DNA from: Thermoplasmata archaeon
GTDB taxonomy: Archaea; Thermoplasmatota; Thermoplasmata; Thermoplasmatales; Thermoplasmataceae
Direction of reading: 5' to 3'
Length of the DNA: 42,830 bases
NCBI GenBank assembly: GCA_021822985.1
Contig: JAKAPZ010000006.1
Coordinates: forward strand, 1-42,830
Shown: in pieces, positions 16,563 to 25,615 of the stretch
How the letters are laid out: each line of letters opens with the position of its first letter
Numbering within the stretch: the stretch's first letter is position 1
Made by a program: the position numbers and the translations under genes
Notes under the pieces: generated by a model
The model's input: only the letters and a program-made list of their open reading frames with translations
Told to the model about the DNA's origin: nothing
Databases searched by the model: none

Positions 16563-19500
16563 CTATTTTTCCTCCCTCTGAATGCAACGCCTGCCAGTCC
16601 ACCAATCACCGCTATCGCGATAATTAATATTCCAATTTCAAGCGTTGATACTGGGTTGCCGGTGTAATTTGCTATAATGTTTCCACCCTTTGCAGTATTA
16701 TACAGTGCGCCAAGATTGGGGAACGATACATACAGGTTTTGTGAGTGAATAGCCGAAATCTTCTGTTGATATATGCTGTATTGCACTGTGAAATTAAATA
16801 CGCTATTATAGTAATTGGATTCTGGAACCAATATAATAACCAGATTCTTTGACTGCCCGTAAGATAGATTAGTATAGTTCACGATCTTTCCATCAATACT
16901 AAACATAACCTGCCAGTTATACCTGGAATAGATGTTATCGGAAAGATTCACAGTTTCGTTGGTATTTCCACTATTTTTCAATACTCCACTGTAAGTTATG
17001 TTTCCACCGTCGAATGCTGCAAAAGTGGTTGAAATGTTTAGAGTGACAGAATAATTTACACTTATGTTGACCTTTACTTTGTCAATCAATGAACCACCAT
17101 TGTAACTGACCAAAATAGGTATTTCATTCATACCAGAAGCCACAATATTAGTATTTTTAAAGCTTGCTTTCACATAATCTGTTTTGTTAATTCCAAGACC
17201 CTTCAGAGTGCTTGTATTAAATGTTATATTCCAGTTACTGCTTCCCGAAGTTAACGTTAAATTTGCCTCCGTAGAGAGTAGATTAGTTACGTTAAGATCG
17301 TAAGAGAATTTTGAATGTTCAGTTATGTTTTGTGCGACGTAATTCTGTTTTATTGATATGTTTCCGTTGATTACCTTTTCAAGTACCAAATTAAGAGTCT
17401 GTGATTTATTGGTATCAACTGTGATCGTTGCCTGATATTCATTATTGAATGTGTAATTGTTAACTGTTTCAGTGCTTGCAGTATACGATGTGAACGAAAG
17501 GTTTTTAGTTGGAAAGAGAGTGCCTCCTCCTGAAATTATCGATATTCCAATATTTGAAACCGTTACATTCACCTTCTCTGTTTTTTGAATGTTGCCGAAA
17601 TAAGTGTAAACATATATGTATTGCGCAGGTTTCAATGAAATATTTTTGGCTGATGTACCCTGAAATAATCCAATGCCAAGATGGCCAAGATATGCTAACA
17701 TCGAGGATTTGCTGTGTGCATAAACAGTGTATGATCCATTCACAAGATTGATATTGTATTGCCCAGAGCCTGTAGTATATGTCCAACCTTCAAGCAAATT
17801 ATTTTTATAAAAGGAAACGTTGACAGCTGCCATAGTTGAACCAGTATACAGCGCAATTCCGTTAACTTCTGTATAGAATGGAGAAACGCTTAACGTTATG
17901 TTACTCTGAATGTCAGACTTCAGTGATATGGACATATTACGATAAACTTTAAACTCACCAGTTGAATTTACCAAATTATCATAATATTTCACAGAGTAAG
18001 ATCCTTGAGGTAAAATAAATGACGTAGAAGTAAGGTCTATGACGCCCGCTGATGAATTTACCATGAAATTTCCCGTAGTTATACCTAAATTGTTTGTGAG
18101 ATTAAGCCAGTAGGAATTATAGAGAATCGCATTTACTGTCGTATTATTGTTGATTGTGTATGTAATTATTCCAGATTGCATGCCTGTTCCACGTTCATAT
18201 ACCGTATAAGTTCCCGGCACTATAGTCCCATTAATTTCATTTATTAAACTGCCATTGTGGAAAAGTTTGTAAGATTGCACACCGTTTACACTGAACTGAA
18301 CATGGCTCGTAAAATTGTATGACTGTGAATAAGTAACAGTTGAAACAGAAAGTATTGATTTAAACGATGAAATAATTTGATTACCGCCGAATATTTTAAG
18401 ATAATATGACCCATATGGAAGATTGTTAAAGCTGACATTTCCATTTACTATGTTGGAAGTGTAATTGGAATATCCCTCAAGAACAATTTTAGCATCAAGT
18501 AATGCACCACCATTTACTGAAGTAAATTTAAGAGAAACATTGGATTTTTGAATATTTAAAGACGCATCTTTCTGAGCGGATACTGAAAAGACAGAAGTCG
18601 AAAACCCTTCAGAATAAGCCATCATTGTAAAACCTGTTAAGGATTGAGCGCTGTATGCAATCAGAGTATCCCCTTTTGAGTTTATAATGGCAGAACCATA
18701 ACTAACCCCATCTAAATGTATTGTAGCAACACCAGAATTTACTGATGATTGGCTATCGAAGACGGCTGCAACTGAAGGATTATAGATGCCTATTTGTACT
18801 GTTTTTGCTGTTTGGAAAGTCATATATTCGTGGTAGTTTTGGTTCAGATTCAAAGTTGTGGTAGAAACATAATCGTTTGTGCTTGAAAATGCGGACGCGT
18901 AAATAGTATAAGTAAATCCGATCGGCAGGTAAATATTGTGGTTCAAAGCTTGAATAGTTTTTATAAAAGTTCCCTGACCATTAGTAAGAGAGAGATAGCC
19001 AAATAACTGCGTCAGATTTAAATTCGTATTGCTTATTGACAATTCTGCAGAAGAATATGCATTTAAATTGATATTTTGGGAAGAATTGATATTTATACCC
19101 TGAAGCACCGTCATGTTATTGTATGTGTCATAGACAGTATAATAACCAAACGGTACTAGTCCCGTATATAAACTGCCATTTTTCTGAAGTTTTATTTCAT
19201 TCTGAGCATATGCTGACTGATAAATGTCGAGAACCGAAGGAGTGAAGCCTGATGTTGAAAAGCCTATTGTTAGTCTGGCTGCAGGTAAAAGGGTGAGATT
19301 TAAGCTTTTATTTTCCCCGAGAACACGCAAATAGACATCTGATATCTGCGTTATACTGTTTCCAAGTTTTGCGTAAACTGAATAAGATCCATTAACAACG
19401 TAAAGGAGCGCTGTTCCTGTGGTATTAGTAATTGCAGAGTAACTGCCCGCATAAACAGTTGCACCAGAAACCTTTTCTCCACTGTAAGACAGATTTACCT

Positions 19501-22500
19501 GAATAAGTGACATTGGTATTTTTATGGAGTATACAATGTTTGAATTTGGAGTGTATACATTATACTGTATGTTGTGATATGTGGTTCCGTTCGTGTAAAC
19601 TGAAACTGAATAATTTCCTTGTGGAATTCCACTAACATTGTACGAACCGTGATTTATACTGAAATTGAAATACTGGCCTGAGATGTGATTTTGTAATATA
19701 ACTGTCCCATTCTCCACATTGATGGTTTTGGAACTCTTTCCATTTACTCCATTTTGCTCCAGAATTTCAACACTGCCGGTAGAATTGAAATTTCCAACCG
19801 CGTAATTTTTGATTACGTAATAACTGGGTAAACCGGTGGTAGAATTCAATGCCAAGTCTTTTCTTTCTGCCTGTTGATTTGTTACTTTTACTCCGACTGC
19901 GTGCAGGAAGTTTTTACCTTCCAAATTGAAGGTGTTCAAAGTTCCGTATGAATAAATGATTGTGTCATTGCCAGGAAGGGCAGTTATATTATAGTATCCA
20001 TTTGAATTTGTAACTACAGACTGGTGAGGTATTCCGTACTGATCTAATATAGTAACTCTAATCCCTGATTCAGGAATGCCTGTCTGCGTTTTTATCTGTC
20101 CTGTGACAATTGCCCCGGGGAAATATCTCAAAATTGGATCCGTTCCCTGAATTATAGACGAAACCTGTGGGAAGATAAATGCGGTACCTTTTCCTTCTTT
20201 CTGAAGAGTGTAAGCCTGTTGGATTGGAAGCAATTTGAAAGCATTGGTGTGTGCGCTGAAATTTTTATATGGATTATATGGAACCCCGTCGTACACGATT
20301 TCGAAATTACTCATGTTCCAAGCAGGTTGCATAGTATAATTTGTCGTTCCAAAAGTAAGGCCGGGGATGCCCTGTGTCTGTCCAACTGCTGATGGAGGTA
20401 ATCCAATCATAGCCCTGTATATTGTAGTATTGTAGAATGCAGGTGTGTACTGAATTGTATAGCCCGTAGGAATTAAGTTTGTAGGAAGTTGGTTCAGCGG
20501 ATATGTGCCATTTGGAGTCTGTGCAAAAATCTGATAATATGCTGTTGGAACAACCCCTCCCCCGGGAGTTATATATGAAGGCGTATCCGTAAGATAAGCG
20601 GGAGCATAGAATATACCAGTGTTAAGTCCGTTGAGAGGGAAAAGTGAATGATCTACTTGTATATATTGAATGCTCCATCCCGTTGCACCCTGTAGATTCT
20701 GATAAAGATTTACCAGATTGGTAAGACTTACTTTTGATGCAAGCTGTCCCTTCATTAGAGCATAATATGCATTAGTGGTTGAAATAGATGGAATAAATCG
20801 TCCATATACTGATGCGTTGTTTAAGATCCATGGGACGTCCTGTAGGGGATTTTTATAAATACTCTGAAGAATATTAATATCTGATGAGTTTAAATATTCT
20901 GAGAGAGCAATCCTAATAGAAGGTGTGAGATTACCATTGTTTTCCAACATTGAAGCCTGTATTAGTCTTGCAGACATAAGAGAAATTATCTGTGACTCGT
21001 TTTGTGAAAGCAATATTTGCCCAGCAACCTGATAAGACTGTTGGAAGTCATCGGCGACAGTTGGATGTTTACCCTGGCAGAGCTCTTGGAAACCATAATC
21101 CCACCAGTTGACATAAGCAGGTTTTTCCGCAATTGAGAGGTTTTGTTGCTGGGTTGAGAGCCATGCAAGGGATTTAGATAAGGGTGTTGTTGAGTTGGTG
21201 ATGAAGGAACCAGTGGTACCAAAGTAAGTGCTTTGGTTCGCTAAGTAAGATGATGATTTTAGGAATGATGGAAGGGAGTTATAGACTTCATGATTTACAG
21301 AATTTGCAGAATTTCCCGGAACGGCAGCTGAAACAACCCCGAGACCTGAAGGTATAAGAATTCCAAAAGCTATTAAAAATACAAAAGCAGCCTGAAGCCA
21401 TTTAATATTCCCTGTAAGAGCCTTGCTCCTCCTATATGTTCTTTTAATTCTGTCTTCACTGACATTCTTATCCAGTTTGAGCAGATTAGAGAAATATGCA
21501 AGAAGTGCAGCTCCAAGTATTGCATAGCTTGGGGCAGCAGTGACATTGAATCTGGCTGCCGCAAAACTCATATATATAGAAACACCACTGAATACAAGAA
21601 GCAGAAGAAGAGAGTCTGATTTTTCTTTGACGAAAGAATAGGTAACGTATGCGAAACCAGCTATACCAAGTATAAACTGTGCTACTCCAAATCCGCCAAT
21701 GTACTGGCCAAGAGGCGGTGATTGTGCTTCAGCTATTGTTTGATATACCCTTGTTTTAATGAAATATCCTTCCCCTGATATGATTTCATTGAAAATATGT
21801 GGTGAAAATTTGTAAAGGCCAGCGAGAGTTACTACAATAAATAGTATCATTACTGGAACTGAAATTATCCAAGGTTTTCTACCAGCTATACTCATTAAAA
21901 CAGAAATTAATATTAGTCCTAAACCAATGTAAAGTGGAGGGATGAACCATGCACTGGGTGCATTGTTTGCTGCGTAATAATAATACGCACTCATGGAAAA
22001 AGAAAGTGCAACAAATATTACACTTATATAAACAAGGTACTCATTGTTTCTTGAGAGAAACAGATTTACTATCAACTGAATAACGATATAAATAGTCACA
22101 ATGGCAAGAATATAAGCATGTCCCTGCCAGGAAAGCTGGAGTGCCCCATATGTTGCTCCGGCTAGAAGAGAATACACTGTAGCCTTTCTGTTGTTCCGCA
22201 TATACCTTTTCAGATCACTATAATAAGCTTTCACATCGAAAAGACTGCCTTGAATAATTCTCTCTTTGGTTGAAAATCGAACTGCCCTTTCCAAAAAGTA
22301 TATTGCAAAAAATGCAAAAATAAGTTCTGGAGTGTGCATCCTCCCGTCAGAAAGTATTCCAGATGAAAGGTTACTTGGCATTAATGCATAAAGAACAGCA
22401 CCTATCATACCTGCTTTCTTTCCCAGTATACTTTTTCCAAGCATATATACAGGAATTATAAGCAGTGCTCCAAACACAGCGTCAAATTCCATGAATGCAT

Positions 22501-22855
22501 AATATGCCGCATTAGAAGAACCTCCAAGGAATGGTCCCAGAATTACTGCGACAAATGCGATCATCCAGTGGAAAAATGGGTTTCTCGGATTCCCTGATCC
22601 GATAGGATAATTAAGTCCTATAGTGTGAAGAAGAGTCGTGTGGTTAGATAATATGTACTGTATAATTATATAATTAAAATATGGATCGCTTCCTCCCGAA
22701 AAGTTGACAAAACCATCCAGGAATGTTTGGCCCCACATGAAGAAATTTGCAAGGAACATGTAGAGCGAAAAGAGCAATAACAATCCAACAAACTCCCAGT
22801 TTTTCGTAAACCATTTGGTTAATTTCTCAATAGGTTGTATCTCTTCCAGTTCCAT
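16559..22855 (-). CDS. aglB: Giant AglB/STT3 oligosaccharyltransferase with long surface tail
   Basis: AglB moves a lipid-linked glycan onto asparagine in N-x-S/T outside the membrane. The N-terminal part has about 13 membrane helices with the metal/substrate motifs: GGSDPYF (Asp57), LSDGRMHTPE in the second loop, and TIAEAQSP near residue 370, followed by WWDYG at 584-588. That catalytic unit ends near residue 910. The remaining roughly 1190 residues are unusual. They form serial beta domains of CarboxypepD-regulatory type (for example TGQIKTQTGIPESGIRVT) and late NEW3-like segments, and end in a last membrane helix (about 2070-2090) and RGRKNR. The tail is dense in sequons. Family members are usually 700-1000 residues. 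A TATA-like CTTATACATTG lies at about 22895-22883. Confidence 0.93.
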   Translation of the reverse strand: MELEEIQPIEKLTKWFTKNWEFVGLLLLFSLYMFLANFFMWGQTFLDGFVNFSGGSDPYFNYIIIQYILSNHTTLLHTIGLNYPIGSGNPRNPFFHWMIAFVAVILGPFLGGSSNAAYYAFMEFDAVFGALLIIPVYMLGKSILGKKAGMIGAVLYALMPSNLSSGILSDGRMHTPELIFAFFAIYFLERAVRFSTKERIIQGSLFDVKAYYSDLKRYMRNNRKATVYSLLAGATYGALQLSWQGHAYILAIVTIYIVIQLIVNLFLSRNNEYLVYISVIFVALSFSMSAYYYYAANNAPSAWFIPPLYIGLGLILISVLMSIAGRKPWIISVPVMILFIVVTLAGLYKFSPHIFNEIISGEGYFIKTRVYQTIAEAQSPPLGQYIGGFGVAQFILGIAGFAYVTYSFVKEKSDSLLLLLVFSGVSIYMSFAAARFNVTAAPSYAILGAALLAYFSNLLKLDKNVSEDRIKRTYRRSKALTGNIKWLQAAFVFLIAFGILIPSGLGVVSAAVPGNSANSVNHEVYNSLPSFLKSSSYLANQSTYFGTTGSFITNSTTPLSKSLAWLSTQQQNLSIAEKPAYVNWWDYGFQELCQGKHPTVADDFQQSYQVAGQILLSQNESQIISLMSARLIQASMLENNGNLTPSIRIALSEYLNSSDINILQSIYKNPLQDVPWILNNASVYGRFIPSISTTNAYYALMKGQLASKVSLTNLVNLYQNLQGATGWSIQYIQVDHSLFPLNGLNTGIFYAPAYLTDTPSYITPGGGVVPTAYYQIFAQTPNGTYPLNQLPTNLIPTGYTIQYTPAFYNTTIYRAMIGLPPSAVGQTQGIPGLTFGTTNYTMQPAWNMSNFEIVYDGVPYNPYKNFSAHTNAFKLLPIQQAYTLQKEGKGTAFIFPQVSSIIQGTDPILRYFPGAIVTGQIKTQTGIPESGIRVTILDQYGIPHQSVVTNSNGYYNITALPGNDTIIYSYGTLNTFNLEGKNFLHAVGVKVTNQQAERKDLALNSTTGLPSYYVIKNYAVGNFNSTGSVEILEQNGVNGKSSKTINVENGTVILQNHISGQYFNFSINHGSYNVSGIPQGNYSVSVYTNGTTYHNIQYNVYTPNSNIVYSIKIPMSLIQVNLSYSGEKVSGATVYAGSYSAITNTTGTALLYVVNGSYSVYAKLGNSITQISDVYLRVLGENKSLNLTLLPAARLTIGFSTSGFTPSVLDIYQSAYAQNEIKLQKNGSLYTGLVPFGYYTVYDTYNNMTVLQGININSSQNINLNAYSSAELSISNTNLNLTQLFGYLSLTNGQGTFIKTIQALNHNIYLPIGFTYTIYASAFSSTNDYVSTTTLNLNQNYHEYMTFQTAKTVQIGIYNPSVAAVFDSQSSVNSGVATIHLDGVSYGSAIINSKGDTLIAYSAQSLTGFTMMAYSEGFSTSVFSVSAQKDASLNIQKSNVSLKFTSVNGGALLDAKIVLEGYSNYTSNIVNGNVSFNNLPYGSYYLKIFGGNQIISSFKSILSVSTVTYSQSYNFTSHVQFSVNGVQSYKLFHNGSLINEINGTIVPGTYTVYERGTGMQSGIITYTINNNTTVNAILYNSYWLNLTNNLGITTGNFMVNSSAGVIDLTSTSFILPQGSYSVKYYDNLVNSTGEFKVYRNMSISLKSDIQSNITLSVSPFYTEVNGIALYTGSTMAAVNVSFYKNNLLEGWTYTTGSGQYNINLVNGSYTVYAHSKSSMLAYLGHLGIGLFQGTSAKNISLKPAQYIYVYTYFGNIQKTEKVNVTVSNIGISIISGGGTLFPTKNLSFTSYTASTETVNNYTFNNEYQATITVDTNKSQTLNLVLEKVINGNISIKQNYVAQNITEHSKFSYDLNVTNLLSTEANLTLTSGSSNWNITFNTSTLKGLGINKTDYVKASFKNTNIVASGMNEIPILVSYNGGSLIDKVKVNISVNYSVTLNISTTFAAFDGGNITYSGVLKNSGNTNETVNLSDNIYSRYNWQVMFSIDGKIVNYTNLSYGQSKNLVIILVPESNYYNSVFNFTVQYSIYQQKISAIHSQNLYVSFPNLGALYNTAKGGNIIANYTGNPVSTLEIGILIIAIAVIGGLAGVAFRGRKNR

Positions 22856-23182
22856 TTTACTACTACCGAAGCGGTTAATACAATCAATGTATAAGAATGT
22901 TTAACAATCCAATAAATTAGAGAGCATATTATTTTTAATCTTCAGAATGTGCAAACTTAAAAAAGGAAAGTTGTGAGAGTGATTATTTTGTTGTTTAAAC
23001 CCTCATCTGTAAAGGCATTAGCCCAGTAGAAATATAATTATGCATTGTGCCAGAATCTCTTCTGCTTAATAGAGGCGAACAATAATCATTTTAAAAAATA
23101 ACCTTCGTATAATTAATTGATAATTAAGGTCGCAAATTAATGTTTGAAGACAAAATTTAACATTGATTCTTGAACTATTGTT
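22856..23182 (-). other. Gene-free AT-rich stretch upstream of aglB
   Basis: No open frame of note and no RNA gene is evident on either strand. It holds the likely aglB promoter (CTTATACATTG on the minus strand, about 22895-22883) and the 3' end of the pheT transcript, where T-rich runs on the minus strand could terminate it. I see nothing else that I can support. Confidence 0.5.
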
Positions 23183-24757
23183 TCAAATTTTGCCGTTCAG
23201 GGAGTCCAGATCAATCTGCATATAAACTGCTGGAAGTTCCAATTCATAAAGTTTAATGGTTTCTGGATGAATTTCACCAATAAAGCCGGACCTTTGGTTG
23301 TTGATTGTGATATATCCAGACCTTCCATTTATAAAACCGCTCAAACTTTCAGCTGAAATTGTAAAATTAAAGATACCAACGGAACCCAATATAGAGTCTA
23401 GATATCCTTTAATTTCTGAGTATGAGGATGAATTGGAGCATATTCCTATTGATAGTACCCTTTTTTGAGCATTCTGATCAATTATATCGCCAATTTCAAA
23501 TATTTTCTGAGGGAAGCCATTATGCTTATTTCTTTTGAAGAACTCCATTATTCCATTGAAAAGAGATTTCCTGATTGCTGAATAATCTTCACTTTTAGGA
23601 TTCATGATTAGTACAGCTTCATTATCTTCAATTTTTTTGGAAGTGAGTACAAAATTAATCACCTCTTGGAGTCCCAATGAAAGCAGTATGGATCTGAGTT
23701 TCTCGGTCATTGCGTTAAATAAATCTGGCTTTCCAGTAAATGTGGAGTATAATGGTGCCTCTGGGATGTTTCTAAGTTCAATGGCTTTCACGAAATCCTC
23801 CATAAGATCTGCCTTGCCCATAATATCGACTCTTCCGATAAATGGAGTGTAAGTATTTGCATCATATTTTGTATAACCCATTCTCTCAAATATTGAATCC
23901 ATTTTTACATTCTCGGGAATAAATCCAAGAAACTTTTTGATGTATGATTGTTCGATAGCGATATGGCTTTCTCTCAGCAAATTTTCAATATCTAATGCAT
24001 TTTCCCCCTTTGTTTCCATGACGTATATATCTGCCCCTAAATTTACAAAATAGCCAATAGATAGCCTTGCAGCAACTTCGAGTGATTTTAGATCCTCAGA
24101 GGTGATATCAACCAGCATTGTTTTTGTGTCCCCCCTTATTCTTGTTCTTTTTGAATTGAAGAGTGGTGGTATGGATATAGCACCTTCATTGTCCGTGATA
24201 GAGAGATACTTGCCGCCTTTCAAATTTCCCGCGTAAGATATGCCTTTTTCATGATTTGCAATGAGATCCCAAATATTTCCAGAGACCTCATCAAAGGTTA
24301 TAAAATCAAAGCTTGAGACCCCTTCACAATAATTTAGGTTTCCATGTACATGATCAGCATCATGCAATCCAAATGCGAACAGCCTTCTTGCTCTTCCAGT
24401 TGTTTCCGAGAGTTTGTCAGTAAACGCAAGAGAATCCTGCATAATTTCTTGGCCATTAGATTTGAAATGAACCTCAAACGCCATTGCATACTTTCTCTGG
24501 GAACTTGAAGAAATCAATATCCTGTTGGATTTTTTCAATTCTCCCTTCAAAAATTTCTTATTTTGGAATCGAAGATATGCTTTATGCAACGCCATTATAG
24601 AATACAGATCTGGCCTGTCAGGATTGAGTTCAATCTTCACCTCATCATTGTTTTCAACTGAAAACCCCATTACTCTGGAAAAAAAATTAAGTTCTTCCTT
24701 CCAATTTTCGCCAAAAACGTTCAATGCTTGATTTTCAGTGGTCCTGATAACGACCAA
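23183..24757 (-). CDS. pheT: Phenylalanyl-tRNA synthetase beta chain
   Basis: PheT pairs with PheS to charge tRNA-Phe. The 524-residue protein is of the archaeal length class, without the bacterial N-terminal tRNA-binding and C-terminal anticodon domains. It shows ELNPDRPDLYS near residue 45 and the B3/B4-like middle. The B5 region reads FIGRVDIMGKADLMEDFVKAI (split here as FIGRVDIMG and ADLMEDFVKAI), with the acidic metal residues. A catalytic-like C-terminal fold includes FIGEIHPE. The start appears to be TTG at 24757, seven bases after AAAGGTGAC and five after the upstream RHH gene; no earlier ATG is in frame. pheS is not in this window. Confidence 0.92.
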   Translation of the reverse strand: MVVIRTTENQALNVFGENWKEELNFFSRVMGFSVENNDEVKIELNPDRPDLYSIMALHKAYLRFQNKKFLKGELKKSNRILISSSSQRKYAMAFEVHFKSNGQEIMQDSLAFTDKLSETTGRARRLFAFGLHDADHVHGNLNYCEGVSSFDFITFDEVSGNIWDLIANHEKGISYAGNLKGGKYLSITDNEGAISIPPLFNSKRTRIRGDTKTMLVDITSEDLKSLEVAARLSIGYFVNLGADIYVMETKGENALDIENLLRESHIAIEQSYIKKFLGFIPENVKMDSIFERMGYTKYDANTYTPFIGRVDIMGKADLMEDFVKAIELRNIPEAPLYSTFTGKPDLFNAMTEKLRSILLSLGLQEVINFVLTSKKIEDNEAVLIMNPKSEDYSAIRKSLFNGIMEFFKRNKHNGFPQKIFEIGDIIDQNAQKRVLSIGICSNSSSYSEIKGYLDSILGSVGIFNFTISAESLSGFINGRSGYITINNQRSGFIGEIHPETIKLYELELPAVYMQIDLDSLNGKI

Positions 24758-24759
24758 GA

Positions 24760-25095
24760 TCAGTCACCTTTATTCTTTTCTACTGTATCCTTAAATTTTT
24801 CATCCACTTTTTTGGCCATATATTCCCTGAGGACAACTCTTATGAGTTCATCCACGGATACTGCCTCACCACTGTTTATAAAGTCATCCAGATCCTGTAG
24901 CATTTTCTTGGTTATTTTGACATTGATATTTCTAACATTAGTATTTTCATCGTATTTTTCCATGAATTGTTTAATTGACTCTCTTATCACATCTGATATA
25001 GTGTCGTAATTACCCTTGTCTCTGATGATCATAAGCCTCTCCAGGTCTTCCTCAGAAACCCTTATTGTTATTCTATATGGAACTGACATAAGCAT
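24760..25095 (-). CDS. Tandem ribbon-helix-helix transcription regulator
   Basis: The protein of about 111 residues contains two successive ribbon-helix-helix units. The first reads YRITIRVSEEDLERL followed by TISDVIRESIKQFMEK. The second reads NINVKITKKMLQDLDDF followed by VSVDELIRVVLREYMAK. RHH domains usually dimerise to bind DNA; two in one chain could form an intramolecular dimer. I chose ATG 25095 (ATG 25089 is equally good). The TATA-like element at 25123-25113 is about 25 bases upstream, fitting a leaderless mRNA, whereas the upstream GTG at 25125 would put the TATA box inside the gene. It is the first gene before pheT and probably autoregulated. The target genes are unknown. Confidence 0.8.
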   Translation of the reverse strand: MLMSVPYRITIRVSEEDLERLMIIRDKGNYDTISDVIRESIKQFMEKYDENTNVRNINVKITKKMLQDLDDFINSGEAVSVDELIRVVLREYMAKKVDEKFKDTVEKNKGD

Positions 25096-25112
25096 CTTCC
25101 AAATTCCATGTA

Positions 25113-25123
25113 GTATATTATAC
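25113..25123 (-). promoter_or_regulatory. Palindromic TATA box/operator before the RHH gene
   Basis: GTATAATATAC is a perfect 11-base inverted repeat (GTATA-A-TATAC) that doubles as the TATA box of the RHH-pheT transcript, about 25 bases before the start. Binding of a symmetric RHH repressor here would block TBP. That link is inference; the palindrome itself is read directly. Confidence 0.5.
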
Positions 25124-25125
25124 AC

Positions 25126-25571
25126 TCCTAAAATGTTTTTCCATTGCAGTCTGATTTGAAATAAATAGAAAGTATTTCTTTCTCTAAATCCGATAACAAC
25201 ATATCTGAAAATATGATTGAAAATAAAAAATTAATCCCTGCTCTTTGTTTTCAAATACTCAATCGCATTTGCAAACAATAATGCAAAATTACGCTTTTAT
25301 AGCCTTTTTAATGATGAAAAATAAAAATAGTTTTTCACACTGTATGTAGTTATTATCACTACAAGTCTTGATTCAAAATTTGATTTGTGTATTTATTTTA
25401 AATGGTGTTATAATGTATTGAAATAAATCGAACGATAAAAGATATAGATATGTTCAGCGTACCAATATTCGGAACATTTGATACACTTACAAACATTGGA
25501 AGTTTTGTTCATGCCATACGAACAAAAATGACAATAAAAATGTACTTGTTTTAGCTATTGTAACTACAAAA
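25126..25571. other. Long AT-rich intergenic region between divergent operons
   Basis: This stretch of roughly 450 bases separates the RHH-pheT operon (minus) from the tetraether synthase gene (plus). It is rich in A and T runs. It contains one short open frame (25450-25554, 34 codons) that I do not trust as a gene, and an inverted repeat at 25503-25527. No tRNA, riboswitch or other RNA fold is evident by eye. Confidence 0.5.
25503..25527. repeat. Inverted repeat upstream of the tetraether synthase gene
   Basis: TTTTGTTC and GAACAAAA form perfect 8-base arms around a 9-base spacer (ATGCCATAC). The element ends about 45 bases before the TATA-like box of the downstream gene, where an activator or repressor could bind. 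The arms could also form a weak RNA hairpin if transcribed. Confidence 0.55.
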
Positions 25572-25611
25572 TACTTTTAATGCAGTGTGATCTATAATCG
25601 AAGTAAGGTGT
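25572..25611 (+). promoter_or_regulatory. Promoter and ribosome site of the tetraether synthase gene
   Basis: A TATA-like ACTTTTAATG at about 25573-25582 should start transcription near 25603. The short leader then carries AAGGTG (25605-25610) five bases before the ATG at 25616. Unlike many neighbours, this gene seems to have a leader with a Shine-Dalgarno. Confidence 0.5.
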
Positions 25612-25615
25612 ATAA

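Noticed and set aside
20986-21222. Open frames in other phases within aglB and other large genes
   Set aside because: They are shadows of the coding frame, without starts, ribosome sites or recognisable motifs.
22856-23182. A small RNA (for example C/D box) in the region before aglB
   Set aside because: No proper box C and box D pair and no strong fold could be found by eye.
25450-25554. A 34-codon open frame in the intergenic region before the tetraether synthase gene
   Set aside because: It has no ribosome site or convincing promoter spacing, its composition is that of the surrounding AT-rich DNA, and it overlaps the inverted repeat.
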